From NCBI GenBank assembly GCA_947259335.1, contig CAMYMQ010000139.1:1-35297 (forward strand): DNA of 35,297 nt, given 5' to 3'. The DNA comes from an uncultured Alphaproteobacteria bacterium. Its GTDB lineage: Bacteria; Pseudomonadota; Alphaproteobacteria; Bin65. Positions 8,403 through 17,613 of this stretch are shown here, piece after piece. The notes beneath the pieces were generated by a model. The model was not told the origin of the DNA, made no database searches, and saw only the letters and a program-made list of their open reading frames with translations. Position 1 is the stretch's first letter, and every line of letters starts with the position of its first letter. The translations under genes were made by a program, and so were the position numbers.

Positions 8403-9557
8403 TTATTCCGCCGCTTGCGGCTGGGCGGCCGGCGACGCCGCCTTCCGCCGGTCCGGCCCGTTGCCGCCGGAGGTGAACAGCCGGCCGAGGCGCCGGAAGC
8501 CTTCCATCAGGCCGCCGGGCAGGAAGATCACGATCAGCATGAACACGACGCCCAGGGTCAGGTGCCAGCCCTCGCCGACGAACGGGCTGATCACGCCGAC
8601 GACGATGTCCTGGAGCCATTCCGGCAGGAACGAGAAGGCCTGGTTGAGGGCCTGCTGGTTGAAGGCCGAGAATATGTTCTCAAAATACTTGATGATGCCC
8701 GCGCCCAGAAACGGTCCGACCAGCGTGCCGGCGCCGCCCAGGATGGTCATGAGCACGACCTCGCCCGACGCCGTCCATTGCATCCGCTCGGCGCCGGCGA
8801 GGGGGTCGGTCGCCGCCAGCAGCGCCCCCGCCAGACCGGCATACATGCCCGAGATGACGAAGGCGGCGAGCGCGTAGGGCCGGGTGTTGAAGCCGGTGTA
8901 GGACATGCGGTTCTGGTTCGACTTGATTGCCTTGAGCATCATGCCGAAGGGCGACCGCATGATCCGCATGGCAAAGAAGAAGCCGATGATCAGCATCGCC
9001 GCGCAGAAATAGAAGCCGGAATAGCCGCTCATGCTGATGCCGAAGAGGTCGGTCACCAGGACGCCTTTCGCATCGACCCCCAGCATGCCGTCGATGACCC
9101 GCGGATCGGCGCGCAGCACGCGCAGGCCGGTCTCGCCGTTGGTGATCGGGGTGAGCACCGAATAGGCGAGGTTATAGGACATCTGGGCGAAGGCCAGGGT
9201 CAGGATCGAGAAGTAGATGCCCGACCGGCGCAGGCAGATGAAGCCGATGACCGCGGCGAACAGGCCCGCGACGACGATGCTGAGCATCACCGCCGGAATG
9301 ACGTTCAGCGACAGAAGCTTGAACGACCAGACCGCCGCGTAGGACCCAACCCCCAGGAAGGCGGCATGGCCGAACGAGAGATATCCGGTCAGCCCGAACA
9401 GGATGTTGAAGCCGATCGCGAAGATGCCGTAGATCGCGAACCGCTGGAGCAGATCCGGGTAGCCCGCTCCCAGCGGCTGGAGCCAGATCGGCATGGCCAG
9501 GACGACCACCGCGAAGATGGCGAGCACGACCAGGTCGTTGCGGAGGAATTTCGCCAT
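8403..9557 (-). CDS. livM: Branched-chain amino acid-type ABC transporter permease (LivM-like)
   Basis: Polytopic; [41 protein letters not shown] typical of LivM. Confidence 0.93.
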   Translation of the reverse strand: MAKFLRNDLVVLAIFAVVVLAMPIWLQPLGAGYPDLLQRFAIYGIFAIGFNILFGLTGYLSFGHAAFLGVGSYAAVWSFKLLSLNVIPAVMLSIVVAGLFAAVIGFICLRRSGIYFSILTLAFAQMSYNLAYSVLTPITNGETGLRVLRADPRVIDGMLGVDAKGVLVTDLFGISMSGYSGFYFCAAMLIIGFFFAMRIMRSPFGMMLKAIKSNQNRMSYTGFNTRPYALAAFVISGMYAGLAGALLAATDPLAGAERMQWTASGEVVLMTILGGAGTLVGPFLGAGIIKYFENIFSAFNQQALNQAFSFLPEWLQDIVVGVISPFVGEGWHLTLGVVFMLIVIFLPGGLMEGFRRLGRLFTSGGNGPDRRKAASPAAQPQAAE

Positions 9558-9559
9558 GA

Positions 9560-10576
9560 TCAGGTCTCCATCACGCCCTTGCGGCCGAGCAGGCCACGCG
9601 GGCGAACCAGCAGGATGATCACGGCGACCAGATAGATGATGATCTGGTCGATCCCCGGGAAGATCGATTTAACCTCGTTCATCGAGGCGAAGGACTGGAG
9701 GATGCCCAGCAGGAAGCCGGCCGCGACCGCGCCGGGCAGCGATCCCATGCCGCCGACGACGACCACCACGAAGGACAGAACCAGGAATTCCATGCCCATG
9801 TGATAGTCCGGCGGCAGGATCGGCGTGTACATCACGCCGGCAAGCCCGGCCACGACGGCGGCGAGGGCGAAGACGATGGTGAACCGCTTCTGGATGTTGA
9901 TGCCGAGCAGGCCCACCGTCTCGCGATCCTGCATGCCGGCGCGCACGACCATCCCCCAGGTGGTGAACCGCAGAAAGGAAAACACCGCGGCGAGGACGCT
10001 GAGCGAGAAGAGCAGATAGATCAGGCGCCACCAGGGATAGACGACGAACTGGCCGAGCCCCAGCCACTCGCCGATATTGGCGCTGCCGGAGACGAACTGC
10101 GGCGCGGGCGTCGGGATCGGGTTGGCGCCGAAGATCGCCTTGATGATTTCCTGCAGCACGATGGCGAGACCGAAGGTGACCAGGATCTGCTCCGCGTGCG
10201 GCCGCTTGTAGAAATGGCGGACCAGCCCCCGCTCCATCGCAAGCCCGATGAGGATCATCACCGGGATCGAGATCAGGATCGCCAGCGGCACGGCGAAGTC
10301 GATGATCGTCAGGCCGGTCTGGCCGAACCATTTTTCGAGATAGAAGACTTCCTTGGTGACCGGGAAGCCCAGGTCGCTCGGAACCTTGGTGACCTCCGCC
10401 AGGGTCAGCAGCTTCTTGAAGCTGACCGCGCAGAAGGCGCCCAGCATGAACAGCGCGCCATGCGCGAAATTCACGACGCCGAGCGTTCCGAAGATGAGCG
10501 TCAGCCCCAGGGCGATCAGCGCATAGGCGCCGCCCTTGTCGAGCCCGTTCAGAATCTGAAGGACGATGGCGTCCAC
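9560..10576 (-). CDS. livH: Branched-chain amino acid-type ABC transporter permease (LivH-like)
   Basis: [62 protein letters not shown]. Confidence 0.93.
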   Translation of the reverse strand: MDAIVLQILNGLDKGGAYALIALGLTLIFGTLGVVNFAHGALFMLGAFCAVSFKKLLTLAEVTKVPSDLGFPVTKEVFYLEKWFGQTGLTIIDFAVPLAILISIPVMILIGLAMERGLVRHFYKRPHAEQILVTFGLAIVLQEIIKAIFGANPIPTPAPQFVSGSANIGEWLGLGQFVVYPWWRLIYLLFSLSVLAAVFSFLRFTTWGMVVRAGMQDRETVGLLGINIQKRFTIVFALAAVVAGLAGVMYTPILPPDYHMGMEFLVLSFVVVVVGGMGSLPGAVAAGFLLGILQSFASMNEVKSIFPGIDQIIIYLVAVIILLVRPRGLLGRKGVMET

Positions 10577-10618
10577 GGGTCTTGTGTCCTCCCCCCATCC
10601 GCTCCCCCTCCCCAGGAA

Positions 10619-10661
10619 GAGCAGAAAAGCGGGAGCCGACCGTCAGTCCGGCCGGCTCCCG
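10619..10661 (-). terminator. Intercistronic hairpin (attenuator or partial terminator) between binding-protein and livH genes
   Basis: Perfect 9-bp stem CGGGAGCCG (10630-10638) / CGGCTCCCG (10653-10661); on the minus strand followed by CTTTTCTG. Confidence 0.7.
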
Positions 10662-10674
10662 TCACCCAGTGTGA

Positions 10675-12018
10675 CTAGACCTTATACGGGCCGAGCTCGC
10701 CGCCAAAGATCTTCGGGTCGTACTCGACCTCGGACCGCGGCACTTCCTTGACGACCTCGAGAAGGTCGAACTTGCTGGTCGGCTTCTCGTTGCCTTTCAC
10801 GACCAGGACGCTCTTGAAGCACTGGTGATCGGCGGCGCGATACTCGGTCGGGCCATTGCCCATGCCGTCGAACTTGAAGCCTTCGAGCGCCTTGATGACT
10901 TCCGGAGGGTAGAAGGTGCCGGCCATCTCGCAGGCGTTGGCGTAAAGCAGCGTCTGCACGTAACAGGTATGAGCGGCCTGCGACGGCGGGAAGCCGTACT
11001 CCTGGCCGAAGGACTTCACGAAAGCCTTGGAGCCTTCGTCCTTGAGCGACCAGTTCCAGTTGGTCGTGCCAAGGATGCCCTTGATGTTCTTGCCCGCGCC
11101 CTGAGCCATCAGACGCGAATAGAGCGGCACGACGATCTCGAAGCTCTTGCCGTTGACCTGCTTGTCGCGCAGGCCGAACTGAACCGCCTGGGTCAAGGAA
11201 TTGACCATGTCCTTGCCGTAGTGGTTCAGGATCAGCACGTCGGCGCCGGAATTGAGAACCGGCGTGATGTACTGCGAGAAGTCGCCGGCGCCCAGCGGCG
11301 TGCGCACCGCCTTGACCGTCTTCCAGCCGAGCGCCTCGGTCGAGTTCTTGATCGACTCCTCCTGGGTCCAGCCCCAGGTGTAGTCGGCCGTGAGGTGATA
11401 GGCCTTGCGCTCGCCGCCCATGGTTTCCTTCAACACCGGCGCGAGCGCCTTGCCCGACATGTAGGCGTTGAAGAAGTGGCGGAAACCGTACCGGCGCTTG
11501 TCCTTGCCGGTGGTGTCGTTCGAATGGGTCAGGCCGCACATGAAGATGACGCCCATCTCCTGGGCCAGCGACTGGACCGCGATGGCGACGCCCGACGACG
11601 AGCCGCCGGAGAACATGATGACGCCGTCCTTCTCGATCATCCGCTTGGCCGAGGCCCGCGCGGCGTCCGATTTGGTCTGCGTATCGCCCGTCACATACTC
11701 GACCTTCTTGCCGAGCACGCCGTTGCCCTTGAGCGACTTCGGCTTCATCGTCGTCAGCAGGCCGCCGTCACCCTCGCCGTTGAGGTGCTTGACCGCCAGC
11801 TTGTAGGCGCGCAGCTCGTCGGCGCCCTCGTCTGCATACGCACCGGTCTGCGGCACGTTGAAGCCCAGCTTGATCGATTTCGCATTGCCGGGATCGTTCC
11901 GGAACTTCTCCGCCCAGGCCCGCCGGGAGAACACCAGAGGCGCCGTGCCGATCGCCGCGGCGGCAGCGCCGCCCTTCATCAGACCCCGACGGCTGACGCC
12001 GTCTTTGATACCGCTCAT
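10675..12018 (-). CDS. Periplasmic substrate-binding protein of Liv-type ABC transporter, Tat-type signal
   Basis: SRRGLMKGGAAAAAIGTAPLVFSRRAWA twin-arginine signal; KSIKLGFNVPQTGAYADEGADELRAYKLAVKHLN and downstream type I periplasmic-binding fold features. Confidence 0.9.
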   Translation of the reverse strand: MSGIKDGVSRRGLMKGGAAAAAIGTAPLVFSRRAWAEKFRNDPGNAKSIKLGFNVPQTGAYADEGADELRAYKLAVKHLNGEGDGGLLTTMKPKSLKGNGVLGKKVEYVTGDTQTKSDAARASAKRMIEKDGVIMFSGGSSSGVAIAVQSLAQEMGVIFMCGLTHSNDTTGKDKRRYGFRHFFNAYMSGKALAPVLKETMGGERKAYHLTADYTWGWTQEESIKNSTEALGWKTVKAVRTPLGAGDFSQYITPVLNSGADVLILNHYGKDMVNSLTQAVQFGLRDKQVNGKSFEIVVPLYSRLMAQGAGKNIKGILGTTNWNWSLKDEGSKAFVKSFGQEYGFPPSQAAHTCYVQTLLYANACEMAGTFYPPEVIKALEGFKFDGMGNGPTEYRAADHQCFKSVLVVKGNEKPTSKFDLLEVVKEVPRSEVEYDPKIFGGELGPYKV

Positions 12019-12136
12019 GATCTTTTTCCTCCCTCGTCGGAATTTTCATGTCGCATGCACCCCCGCGGCACTGACCGCCTGACGCACTGCGCTTCGAGCT
12101 CGACAACCGTAAATGAATTTTGAGAATGAGCGCAAT

Positions 12137-12177
12137 AAGTACTTGTATAAAAAGCATTTATTTGTAAATTTATAAGT
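12137..12177. promoter_or_regulatory. AT-rich divergent promoter/operator region
   Basis: Between divergent 12018(-) and 12247(+) genes. Palindrome AAGTACTT (12137-12144) and inverted half-sites ACTTgtATAAA (12141-12151) / TTTATAAGT (12169-12177) in an otherwise GC-rich window. Confidence 0.4.
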
Positions 12178-12246
12178 CGATATTTTTTCGGCGAGTAAAT
12201 TTCTCACGGCGCGGCGCATTGTCGCCGACCGACAAGCGGGGTTTTG

Positions 12247-13827
12247 ATGGTACACGCACCGATCGGCTTCAAGATCCGAACGCGCCGCAAGGAACTCGGC
12301 TTTACGCAGGCCGCGCTGGCCAAGCAGGCCGGCATCTCGGCGTCGTATCTGAACCTGATCGAGGCGGACAAGCGGTCGGTCGGCGGGGGCCTGCTCCAAA
12401 CCATCGCCGGGCTCCTCGACGTCGAGTCGGACACGCTCACCGGACGGGCCGAGCGGCGCCTCATCGACAGCCTGCGCGAGGTCGCCGCGGAACCGATACT
12501 TCAACACTTGCGGCTGGATCCCGACGCGGCGATCGATCTGGTCGGCCGCCATCCCGAATGGGCCCGCGCGCTGCTCGCCCTTCATCGCGCCTTCCGCGAC
12601 AGTGTCCACACCACGGCGGCCCTGTCCGACCGGCTCAACCGCGATCCCTTCCTCGGCGAGACGGTCCACAAGATCCTGACCCACATCACGGCGATCCGCT
12701 CGGCCTCCGAAATCCTGGACGAAGGCGACACCCTCGCGCCGGAACAGCAACAGCGCTTCCACGGGATCATCTCGGGCGAGAGCGGCAAGCTCTCCGAGAC
12801 CGCCCAGGCGCTCGCCGCCTATTTCGACAGGGCCAATACGGAGACCCGGGCCCTGACGCCGACCGACGAGGTCGACGACTTCCTGATCGAGAGCGGCAAT
12901 CACTTTCCCCGGCTCGAGGACGCCGCCGACCGGTTGCGGCGGCAGCTCGACAAATACGGCGGCCTGAACCCGCAATCCTGCGCGGACTATCTGAAGGCGG
13001 AGCACGGGGTCACGACCCGCAGCGTTCTCCCCGCGCAAGCCGAGCTCGCACGATACCGCAACCAGAGCTGGTTCGACGCGGAGTCCCGGACGCTGTCCTT
13101 CCTCGAAAACATCAGCATGTCGACCCGGCGTTTCCAGATCGTCCGGCTCGCCGCCAGCTTCGCGCTGGAAGAGGCGATCGGCGCCGAGACCGAGACCGCG
13201 CAGCTGGTGTCCTCCGAGGCGCAGCTGCTCGCCAGGCGGGCGCTGAGCTCCTATTGCGCCAGCGCCGTCATTTTTCCCTATGACACCTTCCTCGAGACCG
13301 CCGTCGCCCTGCGCTACGATACCGACATCCTGCGCCAGCGGTTCGACGCCAGCTTCGAACAGGTCTGTCACCGCCTCGCGACACTGCGCCGGCCGGGCGG
13401 CGAGGGCCTGCCCTTCGCCTTCATGCGGGCCGATCCGGCCGGATACATCACCAAGCGCTACCCCCTGCCCCAGCTCGCCCTGCCGGCGCACGGCCACGGC
13501 TGCCCGCTATGGGCGATCTACCAGTCCTTCCAGACGCCGAACCGGATCATCCGGCAGCTCGCCGAGTTTCCCGACGGCAGCCGCTATATCCTGATCGCCC
13601 GGGCGGAAACCAAGCGGCCGGGCGCCTTTCACGAGCCGCCGGTCCAGCGGTCGGTGATGCTCGCCTTCGACGCGCTGCACGCCGACAGCACTGTCTACGG
13701 CGACGGCCTCGACGTCCGTGCGGCCACGCTCGCGACCCCGGTCGGCCCCGCCTGCCGGCTGTGCGTACGCACCCGTTGTCAGCACCGCAGTGACGAGCCG
13801 ATCGTCGAAAGTCTTGGCAAAAGATAA
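12247..13827 (+). CDS. XRE-family regulator with degenerate IrrE-like segment and ScfR/DUF2083-like C-terminus, plus internal HisKA-like segment
   Basis: N-terminal HTH (IGFKIRTRRKELGFTQAALAKQAGISASYLNLIEADKRSVGGGLLQTIAGLLDV); C-terminal GEGLPFAFMRADPAGYITKRYP...HGCPLWAIYQSFQTPNRIIRQLAEFPDGSRYILIARAE...CRLCVRTRCQHRSDEPI typical of short-chain acyl-CoA regulators (RamB/ScfR type). ATG 12247 preferred over TTG 12244. Confidence 0.88.
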   Translation: MVHAPIGFKIRTRRKELGFTQAALAKQAGISASYLNLIEADKRSVGGGLLQTIAGLLDVESDTLTGRAERRLIDSLREVAAEPILQHLRLDPDAAIDLVGRHPEWARALLALHRAFRDSVHTTAALSDRLNRDPFLGETVHKILTHITAIRSASEILDEGDTLAPEQQQRFHGIISGESGKLSETAQALAAYFDRANTETRALTPTDEVDDFLIESGNHFPRLEDAADRLRRQLDKYGGLNPQSCADYLKAEHGVTTRSVLPAQAELARYRNQSWFDAESRTLSFLENISMSTRRFQIVRLAASFALEEAIGAETETAQLVSSEAQLLARRALSSYCASAVIFPYDTFLETAVALRYDTDILRQRFDASFEQVCHRLATLRRPGGEGLPFAFMRADPAGYITKRYPLPQLALPAHGHGCPLWAIYQSFQTPNRIIRQLAEFPDGSRYILIARAETKRPGAFHEPPVQRSVMLAFDALHADSTVYGDGLDVRAATLATPVGPACRLCVRTRCQHRSDEPIVESLGKR

Positions 13828-13917
13828 AAAATAGACGTTATCGTGGCGCTGCCACCGATGATTGCCGTGGCGCGCGGCCCTGCCTGGGAGAAGGGGGGCG
13901 AAAGGGGAGTAGCGGAC

Positions 13918-14289
13918 GTGTCTGCGCGCATCTTGATCGCCGAGGACGAACCGCACATCGTCGAGTCGCTGAGCTTCATCCTGACGCAGGCGGGCTGCAC
14001 GGTGTCGGTCGTGTATGACGGCGCCGCCGCCATCGAGGCGATGCAGGCGCGGCCCCTGCCCGACGTGCTCATCCTCGACGTGATGCTGCCGAAGCGGAAC
14101 GGCTTCGAGGTGCTCAAGTGGGTCAAGTCCGAACCCGGCCTGAAGGATGTCCCCGTCATGGTGCTCACCGCCAAGGGACAGCAACAGGACCGAGAGACGG
14201 CCGAAGGCTTGGGCGTGGACGCCTTCATCACCAAGCCGTTCGCCAACCGCGACATCGTCGCCTGCGTCAAACGCCTGGCCGACGCGTGA
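13918..14289 (+). CDS. Single-domain response regulator (REC only)
   Basis: ARILIAEDEPHIVESLSF, LPDVLILDVMLPKRNGFEVL, VPVMVLTAKG, DAFITKPF: acidic pair, phospho-Asp, Thr and Lys all present. Likely GTG start at 13918; no output domain. Confidence 0.9.
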   Translation: MSARILIAEDEPHIVESLSFILTQAGCTVSVVYDGAAAIEAMQARPLPDVLILDVMLPKRNGFEVLKWVKSEPGLKDVPVMVLTAKGQQQDRETAEGLGVDAFITKPFANRDIVACVKRLADA

Positions 14290-14305
14290 ATGGGGGGCGC
14301 GGCTC

Positions 14306-14554
14306 ATGCCCAACCGACAACGCACCCGCGACGCCGCCCTTGTCCTGCCGATCCTCGGCGCCTTTCTGCTGATCTCGCCCGCGGCGTCGGTGTTCAATTC
14401 GACATCGACCGTGTTGGGCCTGCCGGTCGTCGTGCTCTACGTCTTCGGCGTCTGGCTCGGACTGATCCTGGCGGCGCTCGGCCTGGCGCGGCGGCTGGCG
14501 GCGGACGACGACCGCCCCCTGGTGGCCGAACCGCTTGACGAGACCGACGACTGA
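14306..14554 (+). CDS. Small two-helix membrane protein preceding the symporter-kinase
   Basis: MPNRQRTRDAALVLPILGAFLLISPAASVFNSTSTVLGLPVVVLYVFGVWLGLILAALGLARRLAADD: two hydrophobic helices; stop overlaps next start (TGATG 14552-14556), implying translational coupling. Confidence 0.75.
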   Translation: MPNRQRTRDAALVLPILGAFLLISPAASVFNSTSTVLGLPVVVLYVFGVWLGLILAALGLARRLAADDDRPLVAEPLDETDD

Positions 14555-17274
14555 TGTTGTCGACCAACGTCGTCCTGGTCACCTCGCTGGTCTATGTCGC
14601 GCTGCTGTTCCTGATCGCCTTCGTGAGCGATGCCCGCGCCCGGCGCGGCAGGGCCGGCTTCACCGCCTCGCCCATCGTCTACACGCTCTCGATCTCCGTC
14701 TACTGCACGTCGTGGACCTTCTACGGTGCGGTCGGCTCGGCGGCGCGCAACGGCCTCGAGTTCGCCACCATCTACCTCGGGCCGACATTGGTCTTTGTCG
14801 GCTGGTGGTTCCTGCTGCGCAAGCTGGTGCGCATCGGCCGGGTCCACCGGATCACGTCGATCGCCGACCTGATTTCGTCCCGCTACGGCAAGAGCACCAC
14901 GCTCGGCGTGCTGGTCACGATCATCGCGCTGGTCAGCACCACGCCCTACTTCGCCCTCCAGTTGAAGGCGGTAACCACCAGCTTCGAGGTGGTAAGCCGG
15001 GCGGCGGGCGTGACGTCGTCGGTCGACTTCGACACCGACACCGCATTTTGGGTCGCGGCGGCGATGGCCCTTTTCACGATCCTGTTCGGCACCCGCAACA
15101 TCGACGCCAACGAACGCAACCACGGTGTCGTCGCCGCCATCGCCTTCGAGGCGCTGGTCAAGCTGATCGCCCTGATCGCGGTCGGCCTGTTCGTCGTCTT
15201 TGGCGTCGGTGACGGGCTGCCCGACCTCTTCTCCCGGGCGACGACCCAGGAGGTCCTGAAGGTCGAGGACACGTTCGGGCCGCGCTGGATCGCGCTCACC
15301 GTCCTGTCGGCCTGCGCCATCTTCTGCCTGCCCCGCCAGTTCCAGATCACGGTCGTGGAAAATTCCGACGAACGGCACCTGCGGACCGCATCCTGGATGT
15401 TCCCGCTCTACCTTTTCCTGATCAGCCTGTTCATCCTCCCGATCGCGATCGGTGGGCTGGCCGCACTGCCGGCGGGGTCGAACCCCGACATGTTCGTGCT
15501 AACCCTCCCGATGGCGCACGGACAGGACGGGCTGGCGCTGTTCGCCTTCATCGGCGGCTTTTCGTCGGCCACGTCGATGGTGATCGTCGCGACCATCGCC
15601 CTGTCGATCATGGTCTCCAACCATATCGTGATGCCGATCTCGCTCCGCCTGCCCCGGGCCCGGCGCAGCGAAGGGGGCGACGTCAAGAAGCTGCTGCTCG
15701 TCAGCCGGCGCATCAGCATCGCCGTGACGCTGCTTCTCGGTTACCTCTATTTCCGTCTCAGCTCGAAGTCGGAAGCGCTCGCGTCTATCGGGCTGATCGC
15801 CTTTTCCGGCGTCGCCCAGTTCGTGCCCTCGATCCTGGGCGGCCTCTATTGGCGGCAGGCAACCGCCCGCGGGGCGATCGTCGGCATGACGGCGGGCTCG
15901 GCGGTGTGGGCCTATACCCTGGTCGTGCCGAGCTTCGCCGGGAGTACCGGCGCGCTGGCCGATTTCGTCGCCAACGGCCCCTGGGGCATCGTGCTGTTGC
16001 GGCCCCAGGCCTTGTTTGGTCTCGATGGATACGATCCGCTCGTCCATTCGCTCTTCTGGAGCCTCACCGTCAACACGGCGCTCTTCATTCTCGTGTCGCT
16101 GAGCCGGGATGCGCGGCCGCTCGAAAGGTTGCAGGGGGCCCTGTTCGTCGATGTCTTCCGCTACCCGGTCGGCAACGAATCCCGGGCCCTGCCCCGCTCG
16201 GCCCGGATCGATGACCTCTATGTCCTCGCCCGGCGGATCATGGGCGAGGCCGAAGCCCGACGCCTGTTCGACGATTTCGCCCGCCAGCAGGGCATGAGCG
16301 CCGGACCACCCCGCCCGGACGCGGACTTCATCGTGCGGCTGGAGCGCGAACTGGCAGGAAGCATCGGCGCGGCGACCGCGCACGCCATGGTCTCCCAGGT
16401 CGCGACCGGCGAGACCATCAGTCTCGACGAGGTCATCAAGATCGTCGACGAAACCCAGCAGGTGATCGAACACAGCCACCAGCTCGAGCAAAAATCCAAG
16501 GAATTGCAGATCACCGCCGCGCAACTGCGCGAAGCGAACGAACGGCTCAAGCAGCTTGATGCGCAGAAGAACGACTTCCTGAGCCAGGTCAGCCACGAAG
16601 TACGCACACCGATGACCTCGATCCGGTCCTTCGCGGAGATCCTTCTGGAGACGCCGGACCTGAAGAGCGAACAGGCGCGCCGGTTCCTGACCATTGTCCA
16701 GGAAGAGAGCCTGCGCCTGACCCGCCTGCTCGACGAGATCCTGGACCTCAGCCACCTCGAAAGCGGCCAGTTGAAGATCGAGATGGTGCCGATCGACGCC
16801 GAAACGGCCCTGGACCGCGCCCTGGAAACCTGCAGGGGCATGGCCAACCGGGTCAAGGTCGACCTGCTCGACGGGAAACGCGAGTCCACCGCGATCGTCA
16901 ACGCCGATTCCGACCGGCTGCGTCAGGTCTTCATCAACCTGCTGACCAACGCGATCAAGTACAACACCAACGACCGGCCGACGGTCTCCGTCCGCACCAG
17001 GATCGAGAACGGCCGCTACAACGCCTTCATCGAGGACAATGGCCCGGGCATCGACGCACAGGATACCGAAACGATCTTCTCCAAATTCTCCCGCGGATGG
17101 GAGCGAACCGCGCGCCGGGCCGGCGGCGCGGGCCTCGGCCTCGCCATCAGTCGCCAGATCATCCGCAACCTCAACGGCGAGCTCGAACTCGTCCAGACAG
17201 GGGATGGCGGAGCCTGTTTCCGGGTCTCCCTGCCGCTGGCCTCGCCAGCCGCCCGCGTCGGACCCGGCACCTAG
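14554..17274 (+). CDS. Sodium:solute symporter-histidine kinase fusion (CbrA/CrbS-type sensor kinase)
   Basis: SSS-type N-terminal half (YTLSISVYCTSWTFYGAVGSAARNG...); HisKA FLSQVSHEVRTPMTSIRSFAEIL; N box DRLRQVFINLLTNAIKYN; IEDNGPGID; GAGLGLAISRQIIRNLNG. Confidence 0.94.
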   Translation: MLSTNVVLVTSLVYVALLFLIAFVSDARARRGRAGFTASPIVYTLSISVYCTSWTFYGAVGSAARNGLEFATIYLGPTLVFVGWWFLLRKLVRIGRVHRITSIADLISSRYGKSTTLGVLVTIIALVSTTPYFALQLKAVTTSFEVVSRAAGVTSSVDFDTDTAFWVAAAMALFTILFGTRNIDANERNHGVVAAIAFEALVKLIALIAVGLFVVFGVGDGLPDLFSRATTQEVLKVEDTFGPRWIALTVLSACAIFCLPRQFQITVVENSDERHLRTASWMFPLYLFLISLFILPIAIGGLAALPAGSNPDMFVLTLPMAHGQDGLALFAFIGGFSSATSMVIVATIALSIMVSNHIVMPISLRLPRARRSEGGDVKKLLLVSRRISIAVTLLLGYLYFRLSSKSEALASIGLIAFSGVAQFVPSILGGLYWRQATARGAIVGMTAGSAVWAYTLVVPSFAGSTGALADFVANGPWGIVLLRPQALFGLDGYDPLVHSLFWSLTVNTALFILVSLSRDARPLERLQGALFVDVFRYPVGNESRALPRSARIDDLYVLARRIMGEAEARRLFDDFARQQGMSAGPPRPDADFIVRLERELAGSIGAATAHAMVSQVATGETISLDEVIKIVDETQQVIEHSHQLEQKSKELQITAAQLREANERLKQLDAQKNDFLSQVSHEVRTPMTSIRSFAEILLETPDLKSEQARRFLTIVQEESLRLTRLLDEILDLSHLESGQLKIEMVPIDAETALDRALETCRGMANRVKVDLLDGKRESTAIVNADSDRLRQVFINLLTNAIKYNTNDRPTVSVRTRIENGRYNAFIEDNGPGIDAQDTETIFSKFSRGWERTARRAGGAGLGLAISRQIIRNLNGELELVQTGDGGACFRVSLPLASPAARVGPGT

Positions 17275-17418
17275 GCCGATCCGGCCTGACGTGTCACCGC
17301 CGCGAGTCGAAGGCCCTTGCGGTAAGTCAGACGAACCACCACATCGATGTTATGTGAATAAATGCCTGATCGAGCCCGCAAAGTCGCTGCACCCGGGAGG
17401 AACAGCGCCGCACTGGAA

Positions 17419-17445
17419 GATAACCGATGATAACCGATGATAACC
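17419..17445. repeat. Tandem 10-bp repeat GATAACC(GAT) x2.7
   Basis: GATAACCGATGATAACCGATGATAACC followed by TTTTTTC; period 10 bp; intergenic between the kinase and a TetR gene. Confidence 0.9.
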
Positions 17446-17613
17446 TTTTTTCACCGGCCTGCGGTCCGGGACAAAGCGTCTTTCCCGGTCGACACGAAGC
17501 GAGCCGATCCTGGACGTCTTTGACCTTGAGGGGGCGCGGTGCGACGGTGGACCTCCGTGTCTCCGGATCGAACACCCCAGGCGAACCGGCCGCGCGGATT
17601 TGAACTGAGAGGA

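Noticed and set aside
6465-9635. Long plus-strand ORFs (6465-7661, 7643-8476, 8361-9635) over the Liv operon
   Set aside because: Antisense to canonical LivF/G/M genes with intact Walker and permease motifs.
12046-13497. 483-aa minus-strand ORF
   Set aside because: Antisense to the XRE/ScfR regulator, which has real family motifs; the antisense product shows none.
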